A stretch of 7,490 bases of DNA from Candidatus Gottesmanbacteria bacterium RIFCSPLOWO2_01_FULL_49_10 (lineage in GTDB: Bacteria; Patescibacteriota; Microgenomatia; UBA10105; UBA927): assembly GCA_001781025.1 (NCBI GenBank), contig MFJZ01000026.1:6942-14431 (forward strand), given 5' to 3'. A model generated the notes under the pieces. It did no database searches. It saw only the letters and a list, made by a program, of their open reading frames with translations, and was not told the DNA's origin. Shown one piece after another: positions 1 to 6,072 of the stretch (its first letter is position 1; the number at the start of each line of letters is the position of its first letter). The translations under genes and the position numbers were made by a program.

Positions 1-1923
1 GCGGTCAAGCTCTTCTTGGGAGGCTCTAGCAAGGAGCGGCTTATCCTGGACCTCCTCCTCTTTCTCAACCAGACGTTCCCGGATGGGCTTGGTGATTCCC
101 TGGGGGATGATCCCGTGTACTTTATTGTAGGCAAGTTGAACGTGTCGGCGGCGTCCTACCTCACCAATTGCCGCATTCATGGAATCCGTCATGCGGTCCG
201 CATACATGATTACTTCCCCAGACACGTGCCGGGCAGCTCTGCCCATTGTTTGGACGAGACTTGTGCGGCTTCGAAGGAATCCTTCCTTATCCGCATCAAG
301 AATTGCAACCAGGGAGACTTCGGGAAGATCAAGGCCTTCGCGGAGAAGATTGATGCCGACAATGACATCGTATGCCCCGCGACGCAGATCGGCAAGGATA
401 TCTGAGCGATCTAGGGTAACGATGTCTGAATGGAGATAGTGGACCTTTATGTTTTCATTGGCAAGGTAGGAGGCAAGATCCTCAGCCATGCGCTTGGTAA
501 GCGTCGTCACCAACACGCGTTCATGGCGCTCGACCCTTGTTTTAATTTCCTTCATTAAATCATCAATCTGACCTTGTATCGGGCGCACTGTCACCTTTGG
601 ATCGACTAAACCGGTCGGTCGCACGAGTTGCTCCACAATACCGTCTCTTTGGCCAGCCCTTTTACCGTTTTTCTTTTGTCTTTTGCCGTTGATCGCGTTT
701 TCCTGAACGCGAGCGATCTCCCACTCGTCAGGCGTGGCCGAGACATAGATGGTTTGGGGCATTCGTCGCAGAAATTCCTCAAACCGCAGGGGTCGATTAT
801 CTAAAGCTGCCGGCAGCCGAAAACCAAAGTCTATAAGTGTCTGCTTTCGGCTCCGGTCGCCGTTATACATGCCTCGTATCTGCGGCATGGTCATATGAGA
901 TTCATCGATAAACAAGAGCCAGTCGTTCCGGGACGCGTGGGAAAAGTAATCAAGGAGTGTATACGGGGGCTCCCCGATTTTTCGTCCGTCAAAATACCGT
1001 GAGTAGTTTTCGATCCCGTTGACGTAGCCCAACTCTGCAATCATCTCAAGGTCATAGGTGACGCGTTGCTCAATCCGATGCGCTTCGAGGAGCTTTCCCT
1101 GATTTTTGAGTGCCTGGGAATGCCGTGCGAGATCCTGTCGTATTATGGGAAATACTTCCTTGTATTTTTGCGGGTCGGTCATGTAGTGTTTGGCGGGATA
1201 GATCAACGTGCCAGAGAGATTCTCTATGATCTTGCCGGTCAATGGATCAAATTTTTCTAATTTGGCCAGTTTGTCCGCTTTTGTGACAAAGCGAAGTCCC
1301 CTATCTTCATACGCAGGAAAAAGATCTATCGTGTCTCCCCGTACGCGAAACGTCCCCCGGTGAAAACTATAGTCACTTCGTTCGTACTGCAGTTGCACAA
1401 GGCGCGTAAGGATACCTTCTCGCGATACCTTCATCCCGACAGAGAGCTCAAGGACGAAGTGCCCATATTCCTTGGGAGAACCGATATTGTAGATACAGGA
1501 GACGGACGCGACGACGATCGTATCCGGACGCGTCATGAGATTGGTCGTTGCCCCAAGACGCAGCTTGTCGATCTCTTCGTTTATCTCCGTCTCCTTTTCG
1601 ATGTAGGTATCTGTCTGTGGTATATATGCCTCCGGTTGGTAGTAATCATAGTAGGAGACAAAGTAGCTGACGGCATTTTGGGGGAAAAAGTCTCTGAACT
1701 CCTGGTATAGCTGTGCTGCCAAGGTTTTGTTATGAGAAATAATTAGCGTGGGTTTTTGTATTTTTTCTATGACGCTTGCCATGGTAAAGGTCTTGCCGCT
1801 CCCGGTCACGCCGAGCAGAACCTGCTCCTTGTCACCTGCGGCCACATTGGATACGAGCTTCTCGATCGCCTGCGGCTGGTCTCCGCTCGGAAGAAATTGC
1901 GTGGTGAGTCGAAATCGATTCAT
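1..1923 (-). CDS. uvrB: UvrB, excinuclease ABC subunit B (3' end cut by window)
   Basis: DNA-damage recognition helicase of nucleotide excision repair. It is loaded by UvrA, opens the duplex at the lesion and recruits UvrC. The reverse strand reads open for 641 codons from ATG at 1923 to the window edge. Visible landmarks are Walker A GVTGSGKT (res 38-45), the beta-hairpin that clamps DNA, YYDYYQPEAYIPQTDTYIEKE-like (91-111, aromatic and acidic), DESH box (340-343), SATP motif III (395-398), LVTTLTKRMAEDL motif IV (471-483), VGINLLREGLDLPEV motif V (522-536) and QTMGRAAR motif VI (558-565). The C-terminal UVR motif that binds UvrC should follow at about residues 640-670 and lies outside the window. 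Oddity: after SATP the protein has about 19 extra, Lys/Arg-rich residues (about 404-424) before the conserved VEQLVRPTGLVDP. I chose this ATG because the conserved FxLxxxFxPxGDQPxAI N-terminus begins right after it. The leader shows no strong Shine-Dalgarno. Divergent from lexA, as expected for an SOS gene. Confidence 0.97.
   Translation of the reverse strand, partial: MNRFRLTTQFLPSGDQPQAIEKLVSNVAAGDKEQVLLGVTGSGKTFTMASVIEKIQKPTLIISHNKTLAAQLYQEFRDFFPQNAVSYFVSYYDYYQPEAYIPQTDTYIEKETEINEEIDKLRLGATTNLMTRPDTIVVASVSCIYNIGSPKEYGHFVLELSVGMKVSREGILTRLVQLQYERSDYSFHRGTFRVRGDTIDLFPAYEDRGLRFVTKADKLAKLEKFDPLTGKIIENLSGTLIYPAKHYMTDPQKYKEVFPIIRQDLARHSQALKNQGKLLEAHRIEQRVTYDLEMIAELGYVNGIENYSRYFDGRKIGEPPYTLLDYFSHASRNDWLLFIDESHMTMPQIRGMYNGDRSRKQTLIDFGFRLPAALDNRPLRFEEFLRRMPQTIYVSATPDEWEIARVQENAINGKRQKKNGKRAGQRDGIVEQLVRPTGLVDPKVTVRPIQGQIDDLMKEIKTRVERHERVLVTTLTKRMAEDLASYLANENIKVHYLHSDIVTLDRSDILADLRRGAYDVIVGINLLREGLDLPEVSLVAILDADKEGFLRSRTSLVQTMGRAARHVSGEVIMYADRMTDSMNAAIGEVGRRRHVQLAYNKVHGIIPQGITKPIRERLVEKEEEVQDKPLLARASQEELDR
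652..714 (-). other. Basic insertion in UvrB between motif III and domain 3
   Basis: This segment encodes roughly residues 404-424, including QENAINGKRQKKNGKRAGQR. In the E. coli protein, as I recall it, about 11 residues separate SATP from VVDQ; here 30 residues separate SATP from IVEQ. The insert is rich in Lys, Arg, Gln and Asn. NGKR occurs twice, encoded by two 12-bp units differing at two wobble positions (679-690 and 658-669, 21 bp apart). The edge of the insert also contains an inverted repeat at 694-711. The location corresponds to the linker between helicase domain 1a and domain 3. Its extent is judged against remembered homologues, not an alignment. Confidence 0.7.
694..711. repeat. 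Inverted repeat, 6-bp arms, inside uvrB insertion
   Basis: CGCGTT (694-699) and AACGCG (706-711) are perfect complements around a 6-nt loop. They are flanked by GATC at 691-694 and 715-718. On its own this is close to chance for a window of this size. It is listed because it sits in the extra segment of UvrB. Confidence 0.4.
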
Positions 1924-1969
1924 ATTACGTTTTATTATGGGAAATGATATAGTTTGATTGTATAAAATG

Positions 1970-2002
1970 TAGTTGACAATTCGGTTTAAATTTAGTTTAC
2001 TA
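1970..2002. promoter_or_regulatory. Candidate LexA operator: paired TAGTNNAC boxes
   Basis: Two similar near-palindromic boxes, TAGTTGACAA (1970-1979) and TAGTTTACTA (1993-2002, perfect TAGT-TT-ACTA), lie exactly over the -35 and -10 of the lexA promoter, 23 bp apart start to start. A weaker third copy, TAGTTTGATT, is at 1950-1959, toward uvrB. LexA normally represses its own gene and uvrB, so an operator is expected in this spacer. Neither GAACN4GTTC (Firmicutes type) nor CTGTN8ACAG (E. coli type) is present here. Part of the similarity comes from the promoter hexamers themselves, so the assignment is an inference. Confidence 0.35.
1973..2001 (+). promoter_or_regulatory. lexA promoter (sigma-70-like)
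   Basis: A perfect -35 TTGACA (1973-1978), a 17-bp spacer and -10 TTTACT (1996-2001, 4 of 6 matches) lie in the uvrB-lexA spacer. Transcription would begin near 2008, giving a leader of about 40 nt before the lexA ATG at 2048. The surrounding DNA is AT-rich. The opposing uvrB promoter is not clear: several TATA-like hexamers occur on the minus strand between 1946 and 1966, but none has a well-spaced -35. Confidence 0.65.
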
Positions 2003-2035
2003 GCAACATCCTATCATTATTTTTAGATGGGATTC

Positions 2036-2042
2036 AAGAGGA
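2036..2042 (+). promoter_or_regulatory. lexA ribosome binding site
   Basis: AAGAGGA lies 5 nt before ATG 2048. This decides the start: the in-frame ATG at 2027 has no Shine-Dalgarno, and the conserved LexA N-terminus fits the ATG at 2048. Confidence 0.7.
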
Positions 2043-2047
2043 ACATT

Positions 2048-2674
2048 ATGCCAGCAATCCTATACCCAAAAGAACGACAGCTTCTCGATTTTATCACGCA
2101 ATTCATCCAGCGGTACGGGTATGCGCCTACCCTCAAAGAAATCGGGCTTGCCATGGGCATTCATTCTCCGGCTACGGTCCATGAGCACATCGACAAGCTC
2201 AGAATCAAGGGCTTTATCAATAAACTGGACGGCACTGCCCGAGGACTTGAGGTGGTGAAAGATACATTCCGGTCCGGAGCAAACGAAGGAGCCGTTGAGC
2301 TACCCGTCCTGGGTTTTATCGCAGCCGGGGTCCCCCTTGAGCCCTATACCGATCCCAATTACTACGTATCGGTAGCTCCCAGCATGATAGCTTCCGGCAA
2401 GCCACATTATATATTACAAGTGAAGGGAACCTCGATGATTGATGACGGGATTCTGGACGGAGACTTCGTCGTCATTCAACATCAGCAAGATGCCAAAAAC
2501 GGGGATATCGTGGTCGCGCTGTTACCCAATGGTCTGGCGACTCTCAAGCGCATCTACTTTGAAAATGATCGCATTAAGCTCATGCCGGCAAATGCCCAAA
2601 TGTCGCCCATATTTACCACCCATGTGAAGATTCAGGGGAGGGTGGTCGGCCTCATACGAAGATACAGCGCATAA
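2048..2674 (+). CDS. lexA: LexA, SOS repressor and self-cleaving peptidase
   Basis: Represses DNA-damage genes. When RecA filaments form it cuts itself and derepresses the regulon. At 208 residues it is the normal length. The N-terminal winged helix-turn-helix spans about 1-70, with PTLKEIGLAMGI (28-39) and recognition helix SPATVHEHIDKLRIKG (40-55), whose TVHxH pattern is like that of Firmicutes LexA. The S24 peptidase domain follows: the autocleavage bond is Ala93-Gly94 in GFIAAGVPLE, the nucleophile is Ser129 in VKGTSM, and the general base is Lys167 in LATLKR. The Ser-Lys spacing of 38 matches the family. All catalytic elements are present, so cleavage should work. The gene is divergent from uvrB, consistent with shared SOS control, and ends 1 bp from the convergent dedA stop. 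No clear hairpin terminator is seen; a T8 run begins 19 nt after the stop, inside dedA. Confidence 0.96.
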   Translation: MPAILYPKERQLLDFITQFIQRYGYAPTLKEIGLAMGIHSPATVHEHIDKLRIKGFINKLDGTARGLEVVKDTFRSGANEGAVELPVLGFIAAGVPLEPYTDPNYYVSVAPSMIASGKPHYILQVKGTSMIDDGILDGDFVVIQHQQDAKNGDIVVALLPNGLATLKRIYFENDRIKLMPANAQMSPIFTTHVKIQGRVVGLIRRYSA

Positions 2675-2675
2675 A

Positions 2676-3317
2676 TTAGGACATCCGAAAGATTTTTTTT
2701 ACCCGTTTTTTTAACCCGTCACGCCTATCCTGGTCTATGAGAAAATGGATAGCAATGGGCAAAACCGATCCGAAAATGATAATGAGGATGACGAGCTCGT
2801 AGTTATGCTTGACGAGGGGGATATTCCCCAAAAAGTACCCGAGTGAGGAAATTCCGACCGCCCACAGGAGCCCACCCAGAAGGTTATATTTCATAAACGT
2901 CGGGTAGTGCATATCAGCCGTTCCGGCAACAATCGGAGCAAATGTTCGGACAAAAGGCATGAAGCGTGCAAGGACGATGGTCTTGGCACCATGCTGATTA
3001 TAAAAATTTTGTGCGTCAATGAGGTGATGTTTCTTGAAAAACAGGCTGTCTTCCTTTTGGAACAACTTTTTTCCCACCTTGTGGCCGAACCAATACCCCA
3101 CATTATCTCCGAGCACTGCTCCCACGTAGCTGACGAGAAGAAGAAGCGGAAAGCTTAGTAAACCCTGCGACGAGAGGACACCCGCGGTAAAAAGCAGACT
3201 ATCACCGGGGAGGAAAAACCCAAAAAAAAGTCCGGACTCGGCAAATAATACGCCAAATACGCCGACCAGCCCGGCCGTTCTAATGAGGAGTTCCGGTTTT
3301 AGGAAAAAATCAAACAT
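2676..3317 (-). CDS. DedA-family (VTT/SNARE-associated) membrane protein
   Basis: Polytopic inner-membrane protein of 213 residues. DedA proteins are proposed to flip polyprenyl phosphate or phospholipids and to affect membrane homeostasis; the substrate of this member cannot be told. Family marks in order: FAESGLFFGFFLPGDSLLF (25-43, re-entrant loop with conserved Glu26 and Asp39), GAVLGDNVGYWFGHKVG (66-82), ARFMPFVRTFAPIVAGTADM (117-136, conserved Arg118, Pro121 and Arg124), GGLLWA (148-153), and a final hydrophobic helix (about 174-194). The tail is strongly basic (RRDGLKKRVKKIF), consistent with a cytoplasmic C-terminus. I prefer ATG 3317; an upstream in-frame TTG at 3329 would add four residues, and neither start has a strong ribosome site. 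The gene diverges from rsmI with 45 bp between starts and has a good promoter of its own. Confidence 0.93.
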   Translation of the reverse strand: MFDFFLKPELLIRTAGLVGVFGVLFAESGLFFGFFLPGDSLLFTAGVLSSQGLLSFPLLLLVSYVGAVLGDNVGYWFGHKVGKKLFQKEDSLFFKKHHLIDAQNFYNQHGAKTIVLARFMPFVRTFAPIVAGTADMHYPTFMKYNLLGGLLWAVGISSLGYFLGNIPLVKHNYELVILIIIFGSVLPIAIHFLIDQDRRDGLKKRVKKIFRMS

Positions 3318-3350
3318 GCTGTTTTTCAAAAAGAAAAGCGCCGTATGCGC

Positions 3351-3356
3351 TATAAT
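3351..3356 (+). promoter_or_regulatory. rsmI -10 element, leaderless arrangement
   Basis: A perfect TATAAT lies 6 nt ahead of the rsmI ATG at 3363. Initiation at the usual distance would begin the transcript at or within a base of the A of the ATG. No good -35 is visible at 16-18 bp spacing. No Shine-Dalgarno precedes the ATG, which agrees with a leaderless mRNA. A 5-bp inverted repeat, AGCGC-CGTAT-GCGCT, occupies 3337-3351 just upstream. Confidence 0.5.
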
Positions 3357-3357
3357 T

Positions 3358-3387
3358 ATTGTATGGGAACACTCTCCATAGTGTCAA
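3358..3387 (-). promoter_or_regulatory. dedA promoter, overlapping the rsmI start
   Basis: On the minus strand, -35 TTGACA (3387-3382, 6 of 6) and -10 TACAAT (3363-3358, 5 of 6) are separated by 18 bp. Transcription would start near 3351, about 33 nt ahead of the dedA ATG. The -35 lies inside the rsmI coding region and the -10 touches the first base of the rsmI start codon. Confidence 0.65.
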
Positions 3388-4082
3388 CACCGATCGGGAA
3401 CCTGGCGGATATCACCATCCGCGCCATCAAAACGCTTTTTTCTGTCGACATCATCGCTTGCGAGGATACCAGGAGAACCGGAATGCTTCTTCAAGAACTT
3501 AAAAAGAGATACGGAAGTATAGCACTACATAGTAATATACTTTCTACACAAAAGCTTGTTCGTTTCGATGACCGCCAAGAACAGTCCCAGACACCGCTTC
3601 TTATTGAATACCTTCAACAGGGAAAAAACGTCGCATTGGTCAGTGACGCCGGAACTCCACTTATTTCCGATCCCGGCTACAAACTGGTGAGTGAAGCGCT
3701 TAAACGCGGCATCCAGGTGGTAAGCATCCCCGGCCCGACGGCTGCAATCGCCGCACTTACTTCCTCGGGCCTACCCACCAATCAATTTCTTTTTCTTGGT
3801 TATCCGCCGGAAAAAGAAAAACATAGATTTGACCTTTTCCAAAGTCTTTTAACCATGAAACCATCGAACCATCCAACGATTATTTTTTATTGTGCTCCTC
3901 ACAAACTACACCAAATCCTGACAGACATGCAAACCGTCATGGGCGACATCCCCATCGTCATCGCACGGGAACTTACGAAGGTTCACGAAGAAGTCTGGCG
4001 GGGTAAGTCGTCAGAGGCGCTTCAAAAATTTGAAAATCCACAGGGTGAATTTGTGATCCTTTTGTCTATAAACTCCGTTTAG
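3363..4082 (+). CDS. rsmI: RsmI, 16S rRNA 2'-O-ribose C1402 methyltransferase
   Basis: SAM-dependent tetrapyrrole-methylase-fold enzyme that methylates the ribose of C1402 in the ribosomal P site. Family motifs: LSIVSTPIGNLADITIRA (4-21), ACEDTRRTGMLL (32-43), NVALVSDAGTPLISDPGYKLV (89-109) and VVSIPGPTAAIAALTSSGLPTNQFLFLGYPP (119-149), with IIFYCAPHKL (173-182) downstream. The length is 239 residues against about 286 in E. coli. It ends just after the catalytic fold at GEFVILLS and lacks the small C-terminal helical domain of the longer proteins. There are about 10 extra residues at 50-70, where homologues have a short loop ending in HxHNE; here the stretch is RFDDRQEQ. I start at ATG 3363 because the conserved fold begins there. 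An in-frame ATG at 3345 would add six residues that cover the TATAAT box. Confidence 0.94.
   Translation: MGTLSIVSTPIGNLADITIRAIKTLFSVDIIACEDTRRTGMLLQELKKRYGSIALHSNILSTQKLVRFDDRQEQSQTPLLIEYLQQGKNVALVSDAGTPLISDPGYKLVSEALKRGIQVVSIPGPTAAIAALTSSGLPTNQFLFLGYPPEKEKHRFDLFQSLLTMKPSNHPTIIFYCAPHKLHQILTDMQTVMGDIPIVIARELTKVHEEVWRGKSSEALQKFENPQGEFVILLSINSV
3851..3874 (+). repeat. Three tandem 8-bp repeats within rsmI
   Basis: Consecutive units AACCATGA, AACCATCG and AACCATCC are followed by AACGATTA as a decayed fourth copy. Three 8-bp units equal eight codons, so the frame is kept. They encode part of the variable linker TMKPSNHPT, which is about four residues longer than the same linker in the E. coli protein as I recall it. 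Confidence 0.6.
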
Positions 4083-4097
4083 GCACTGATTAACAGA

Positions 4098-4322
4098 TTA
4101 CGTCGCAGAAATTTCGGGAAATACATTAATAGGTATTGCCTGTTCTACTTGAATACTATGCGCAGGATCATGCTCCCTGTGATGAGCATTACTAATTTCT
4201 TCTGGTGGAGGAAAATAGCGAGCTACTACTTCTCCGTCCCTTGGCAATAGCGTAATTTCTGGAGATCTCCAGGGAGGATTCTCATCGCATTTGTAAATAA
4301 CCTGATAGCCAGTTTTAATCAT
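4098..4322 (-). CDS. Small unknown protein translationally coupled to acsA
   Basis: I do not recognise this 74-residue protein. It is soluble-looking, with no signal peptide or membrane segment. It is Pro-rich (10 Pro, including PPP at 38-40), and has five His between 47 and 55 (HHREHDPAH) and one Cys at 12. Support for it being real: its ATG overlaps the acsA stop as TAATG, a GAGGA ribosome site lies 6 nt upstream within the last acsA codons, and it fills exactly the space to the convergent rsmI, stopping 15 bp short. The codons look ordinary, somewhat more AT-rich than acsA. It may act with, or simply be co-transcribed with, acsA. Nothing in the sequence indicates a reaction. Confidence 0.6.
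   Translation of the reverse strand: MIKTGYQVIYKCDENPPWRSPEITLLPRDGEVVARYFPPPEEISNAHHREHDPAHSIQVEQAIPINVFPEISAT
4259..4272. repeat. 14-bp perfect palindrome, no loop
   Basis: CTGGAGATCTCCAG is its own reverse complement and contains AGATCT. It lies inside the small ORF downstream of acsA, encoding part of PPWRSPE. One such palindrome is roughly expected by chance about every other window of this length, so it is recorded as a curiosity only. Confidence 0.35.
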
Positions 4323-6070
4323 TAATATTCCTCAAGCGTACTCGTATCCCCAATAGGCAGACCCATTTCTTTTGCTTTCAAAATCCTTCTCATTATTTTT
4401 CCGGAGCGGGTTTTAGGAAGCTTGTCGATGAATTCTACCTCACGCGGATAGGCATGTCCAGCCAGATGCTTTTTTACATACTGAGAAAGCTCCTCCCTGA
4501 GGGCTTTCTTGTCCGATTCCGGGAATCCAACGGATTCCCGGAATCTTTTACGGAGGTACTTTTTATCCAGCACTACGAATGCCTTGATGATCTCTCCGCG
4601 CATCGCGTCCGGCTTGCCGATGACTCCTGCCTCGACGACCGCAGGATGGGACACAAGGGCTGATTCCACTTCAAATGGCCCCACGCGCTCCCCCGCGGTT
4701 TTGATGACATCATCTGCCCTTCCAATGAACCAAAAGTAGCCATCTTTATCTCTCATGCCGCGATCTCCGCTTATGTACCATCCGCCGGTAAAGTAACTCT
4801 CGTATTTATGGGGACGACGCCAGATGGTATGCATCATGGATGGCCACTTGGGTTTAAGAGCGATATTTCCTTCATTCCCATCGGGGACTTTGTGACCTTG
4901 GTCATCCACGATTGCCGCGGTAATGCCCGGGACGGGTTTGCCCATGGAGCCGATTTTTATGTCCATCGCGGGATAATTGGCGATGCAGATAGCACCGGTC
5001 TCCGTCTGCCACCAGGTGTCGTGAAAGGGTTTGTCAAATGTTTTGATGGCCCAGGTGATCGCTTCAGGATTGAGAGGCTCTCCTACCGAGCACATGTGGC
5101 GAAGAGAGGAAAGATCATACTCGTGAACGAGGTTGCTCCCCGCTGCCATGAGCATGCGGATCGCGGTGGGCGCCGTGTACCAGACGGACACTTTGTATTT
5201 TGCAAGAATTTCATACCATCGCTTTGGATCAAAGCGTCCGGCGTAGACGACCGCTGCGACGCCACACGACCAACTCCCGAGAATTTCGTAGGCGATTCCC
5301 GTCACCCAGCCCGGATCAGCTGTGCACCAGTAGGTATCATCATCGCGAAGGTCCAAGACCCACTTGGCGGTCATGTGTTCCTGGAGAATCGCGCGGTGGA
5401 CGTGGACGACCCCTTTTGGCTTGCCGGTGGTGCCGCTTGTATAGAGCATGAAAGCATACTCGTCCGGATCCATGTGGGCGATGTGAAGTTCGTCACTGAC
5501 GTGTTCAAAGGATTTGATGAAGTCCTCACTGTCGACCGTTATGATGTGCTTGAGTGCTGGTAATTTCTTTCGCACTTTATCGATTCTCTCTTTTAATTCT
5601 TTATTGGTGATGACGACTTCGGCATCGCTATTACCTAGGCGATCAGCCAAGGCCTGCTCCTGAAACGCACTGAACAAAGTTCCTGCGATTGCACCAATCT
5701 TTAGGGCTCCAAGGAAAGATATGTACAATTCCGGTACTCGGGGGAGAAAAATGAACACTCTTTCTCCTCGACTCACTCCAAAGTCCTTGAGGATGTTTCC
5801 CATCTTGTTTGACAACAACGAAAGTTGTTCAAATGTGTATTGACGGGTCGATCCAGCTTCATCTTCCCAATACAACGCCACTTTATTCTTCCTCCAGGTC
5901 TGGGTGTGGCGGTCGATCGCATTATAGGCGGCGTTGATTTTCGTTCCATCAAACCAGTCAAGCTCTTTGCGCACTGACCTCCAATCAAATGAGCGACAAA
6001 CCTCATCATAGTCGCCAAGATTGGGAGGGTTCTTCAGACGAGCGGGTTTATTGAAGACGTCGGATTTCAT
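4322..6070 (-). CDS. acsA: AcsA, AMP-forming acetyl-CoA synthetase
   Basis: Activates acetate with ATP and CoA to acetyl-CoA, AMP and PPi through acetyl-AMP. It is cytosolic and has 582 residues, closer to Bacillus AcsA (about 572) than to the roughly 650-residue Acs type. Core motifs: N-terminal NAAYNAIDRH (46-55), phosphate loop YTSGTTGKPKG (210-220), HDTWWQTETG (350-359, with the Trp pair typical of acetate or propionate specificity), YISGDRG (432-438, Asp436), hinge GRADDVIKTAGERVGPFEVES (450-470), and the C-terminal catalytic Lys558 in PKTRSGKIMRR. That lysine is the residue acetylated for control in related enzymes. An insertion of about 13 residues (within about 504-519) holds a perfect DNA palindrome. 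The ATG lies 2 nt after the upstream stop, with GAGGA 10 nt before it. It is co-transcribed with the FBP aldolase/phosphatase and overlaps the next ORF by one base. Confidence 0.96.
   Translation of the reverse strand: MKSDVFNKPARLKNPPNLGDYDEVCRSFDWRSVRKELDWFDGTKINAAYNAIDRHTQTWRKNKVALYWEDEAGSTRQYTFEQLSLLSNKMGNILKDFGVSRGERVFIFLPRVPELYISFLGALKIGAIAGTLFSAFQEQALADRLGNSDAEVVITNKELKERIDKVRKKLPALKHIITVDSEDFIKSFEHVSDELHIAHMDPDEYAFMLYTSGTTGKPKGVVHVHRAILQEHMTAKWVLDLRDDDTYWCTADPGWVTGIAYEILGSWSCGVAAVVYAGRFDPKRWYEILAKYKVSVWYTAPTAIRMLMAAGSNLVHEYDLSSLRHMCSVGEPLNPEAITWAIKTFDKPFHDTWWQTETGAICIANYPAMDIKIGSMGKPVPGITAAIVDDQGHKVPDGNEGNIALKPKWPSMMHTIWRRPHKYESYFTGGWYISGDRGMRDKDGYFWFIGRADDVIKTAGERVGPFEVESALVSHPAVVEAGVIGKPDAMRGEIIKAFVVLDKKYLRKRFRESVGFPESDKKALREELSQYVKKHLAGHAYPREVEFIDKLPKTRSGKIMRRILKAKEMGLPIGDTSTLEEY
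4515..4545. repeat. 31-bp perfect palindromic element inside acsA
   Basis: The left arm GATTCCGGGAATCC (4515-4528), the loop AAC (4529-4531) and the right arm GGATTCCCGGAATC (4532-4545) form a perfect 14-bp stem. Each arm is itself a hairpin: ATTCC-G-GGAAT at 4516-4526 and its complement at 4534-4544. It is read as FRESVGFPES (510-519) of AcsA, within a stretch about 13 residues longer than in Bacillus AcsA. It has no target-site duplication that I can see, no T-run, and no second copy in this window. The match is far beyond chance. The idea that it is an inserted element is inference. Confidence 0.85.
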
Positions 6071-6072
6071 CC

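Noticed and set aside
16..1957. Several plus-strand ORFs of 60-130 codons (for example 16-405 and 1360-1710)
   Set aside because: They lie antisense to uvrB, which is open across the whole region with every helicase motif. Their products have no recognisable features.
2027..2047. Upstream in-frame ATG at 2027 as lexA start
   Set aside because: It has no ribosome site and adds seven residues not expected in LexA. AAGAGGA precedes ATG 2048 at good spacing.
2693..2713. T8 and T7 runs after lexA, possible terminator
   Set aside because: No stable GC-rich stem directly precedes them, and they encode Lys-rich codons (KKRVKKI) at the dedA C-terminus.
2972..2995. ATGGT / ACCAT short inverted repeat in dedA
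   Set aside because: 5-bp arms inside a conserved coding region; expected by chance.
4170..4189. 6-bp inverted repeat ATGCTC / GAGCAT downstream of rsmI, possible terminator
   Set aside because: The stem is short, has an 8-nt loop and no following T-run, and lies in the small ORF. It is consistent with chance.
4808..5563. A 251-codon plus-strand ORF antisense to acsA
   Set aside because: acsA on the other strand carries the full ANL motif set. The long antisense frame is a by-product of its codon use, and the product has no recognisable domain.
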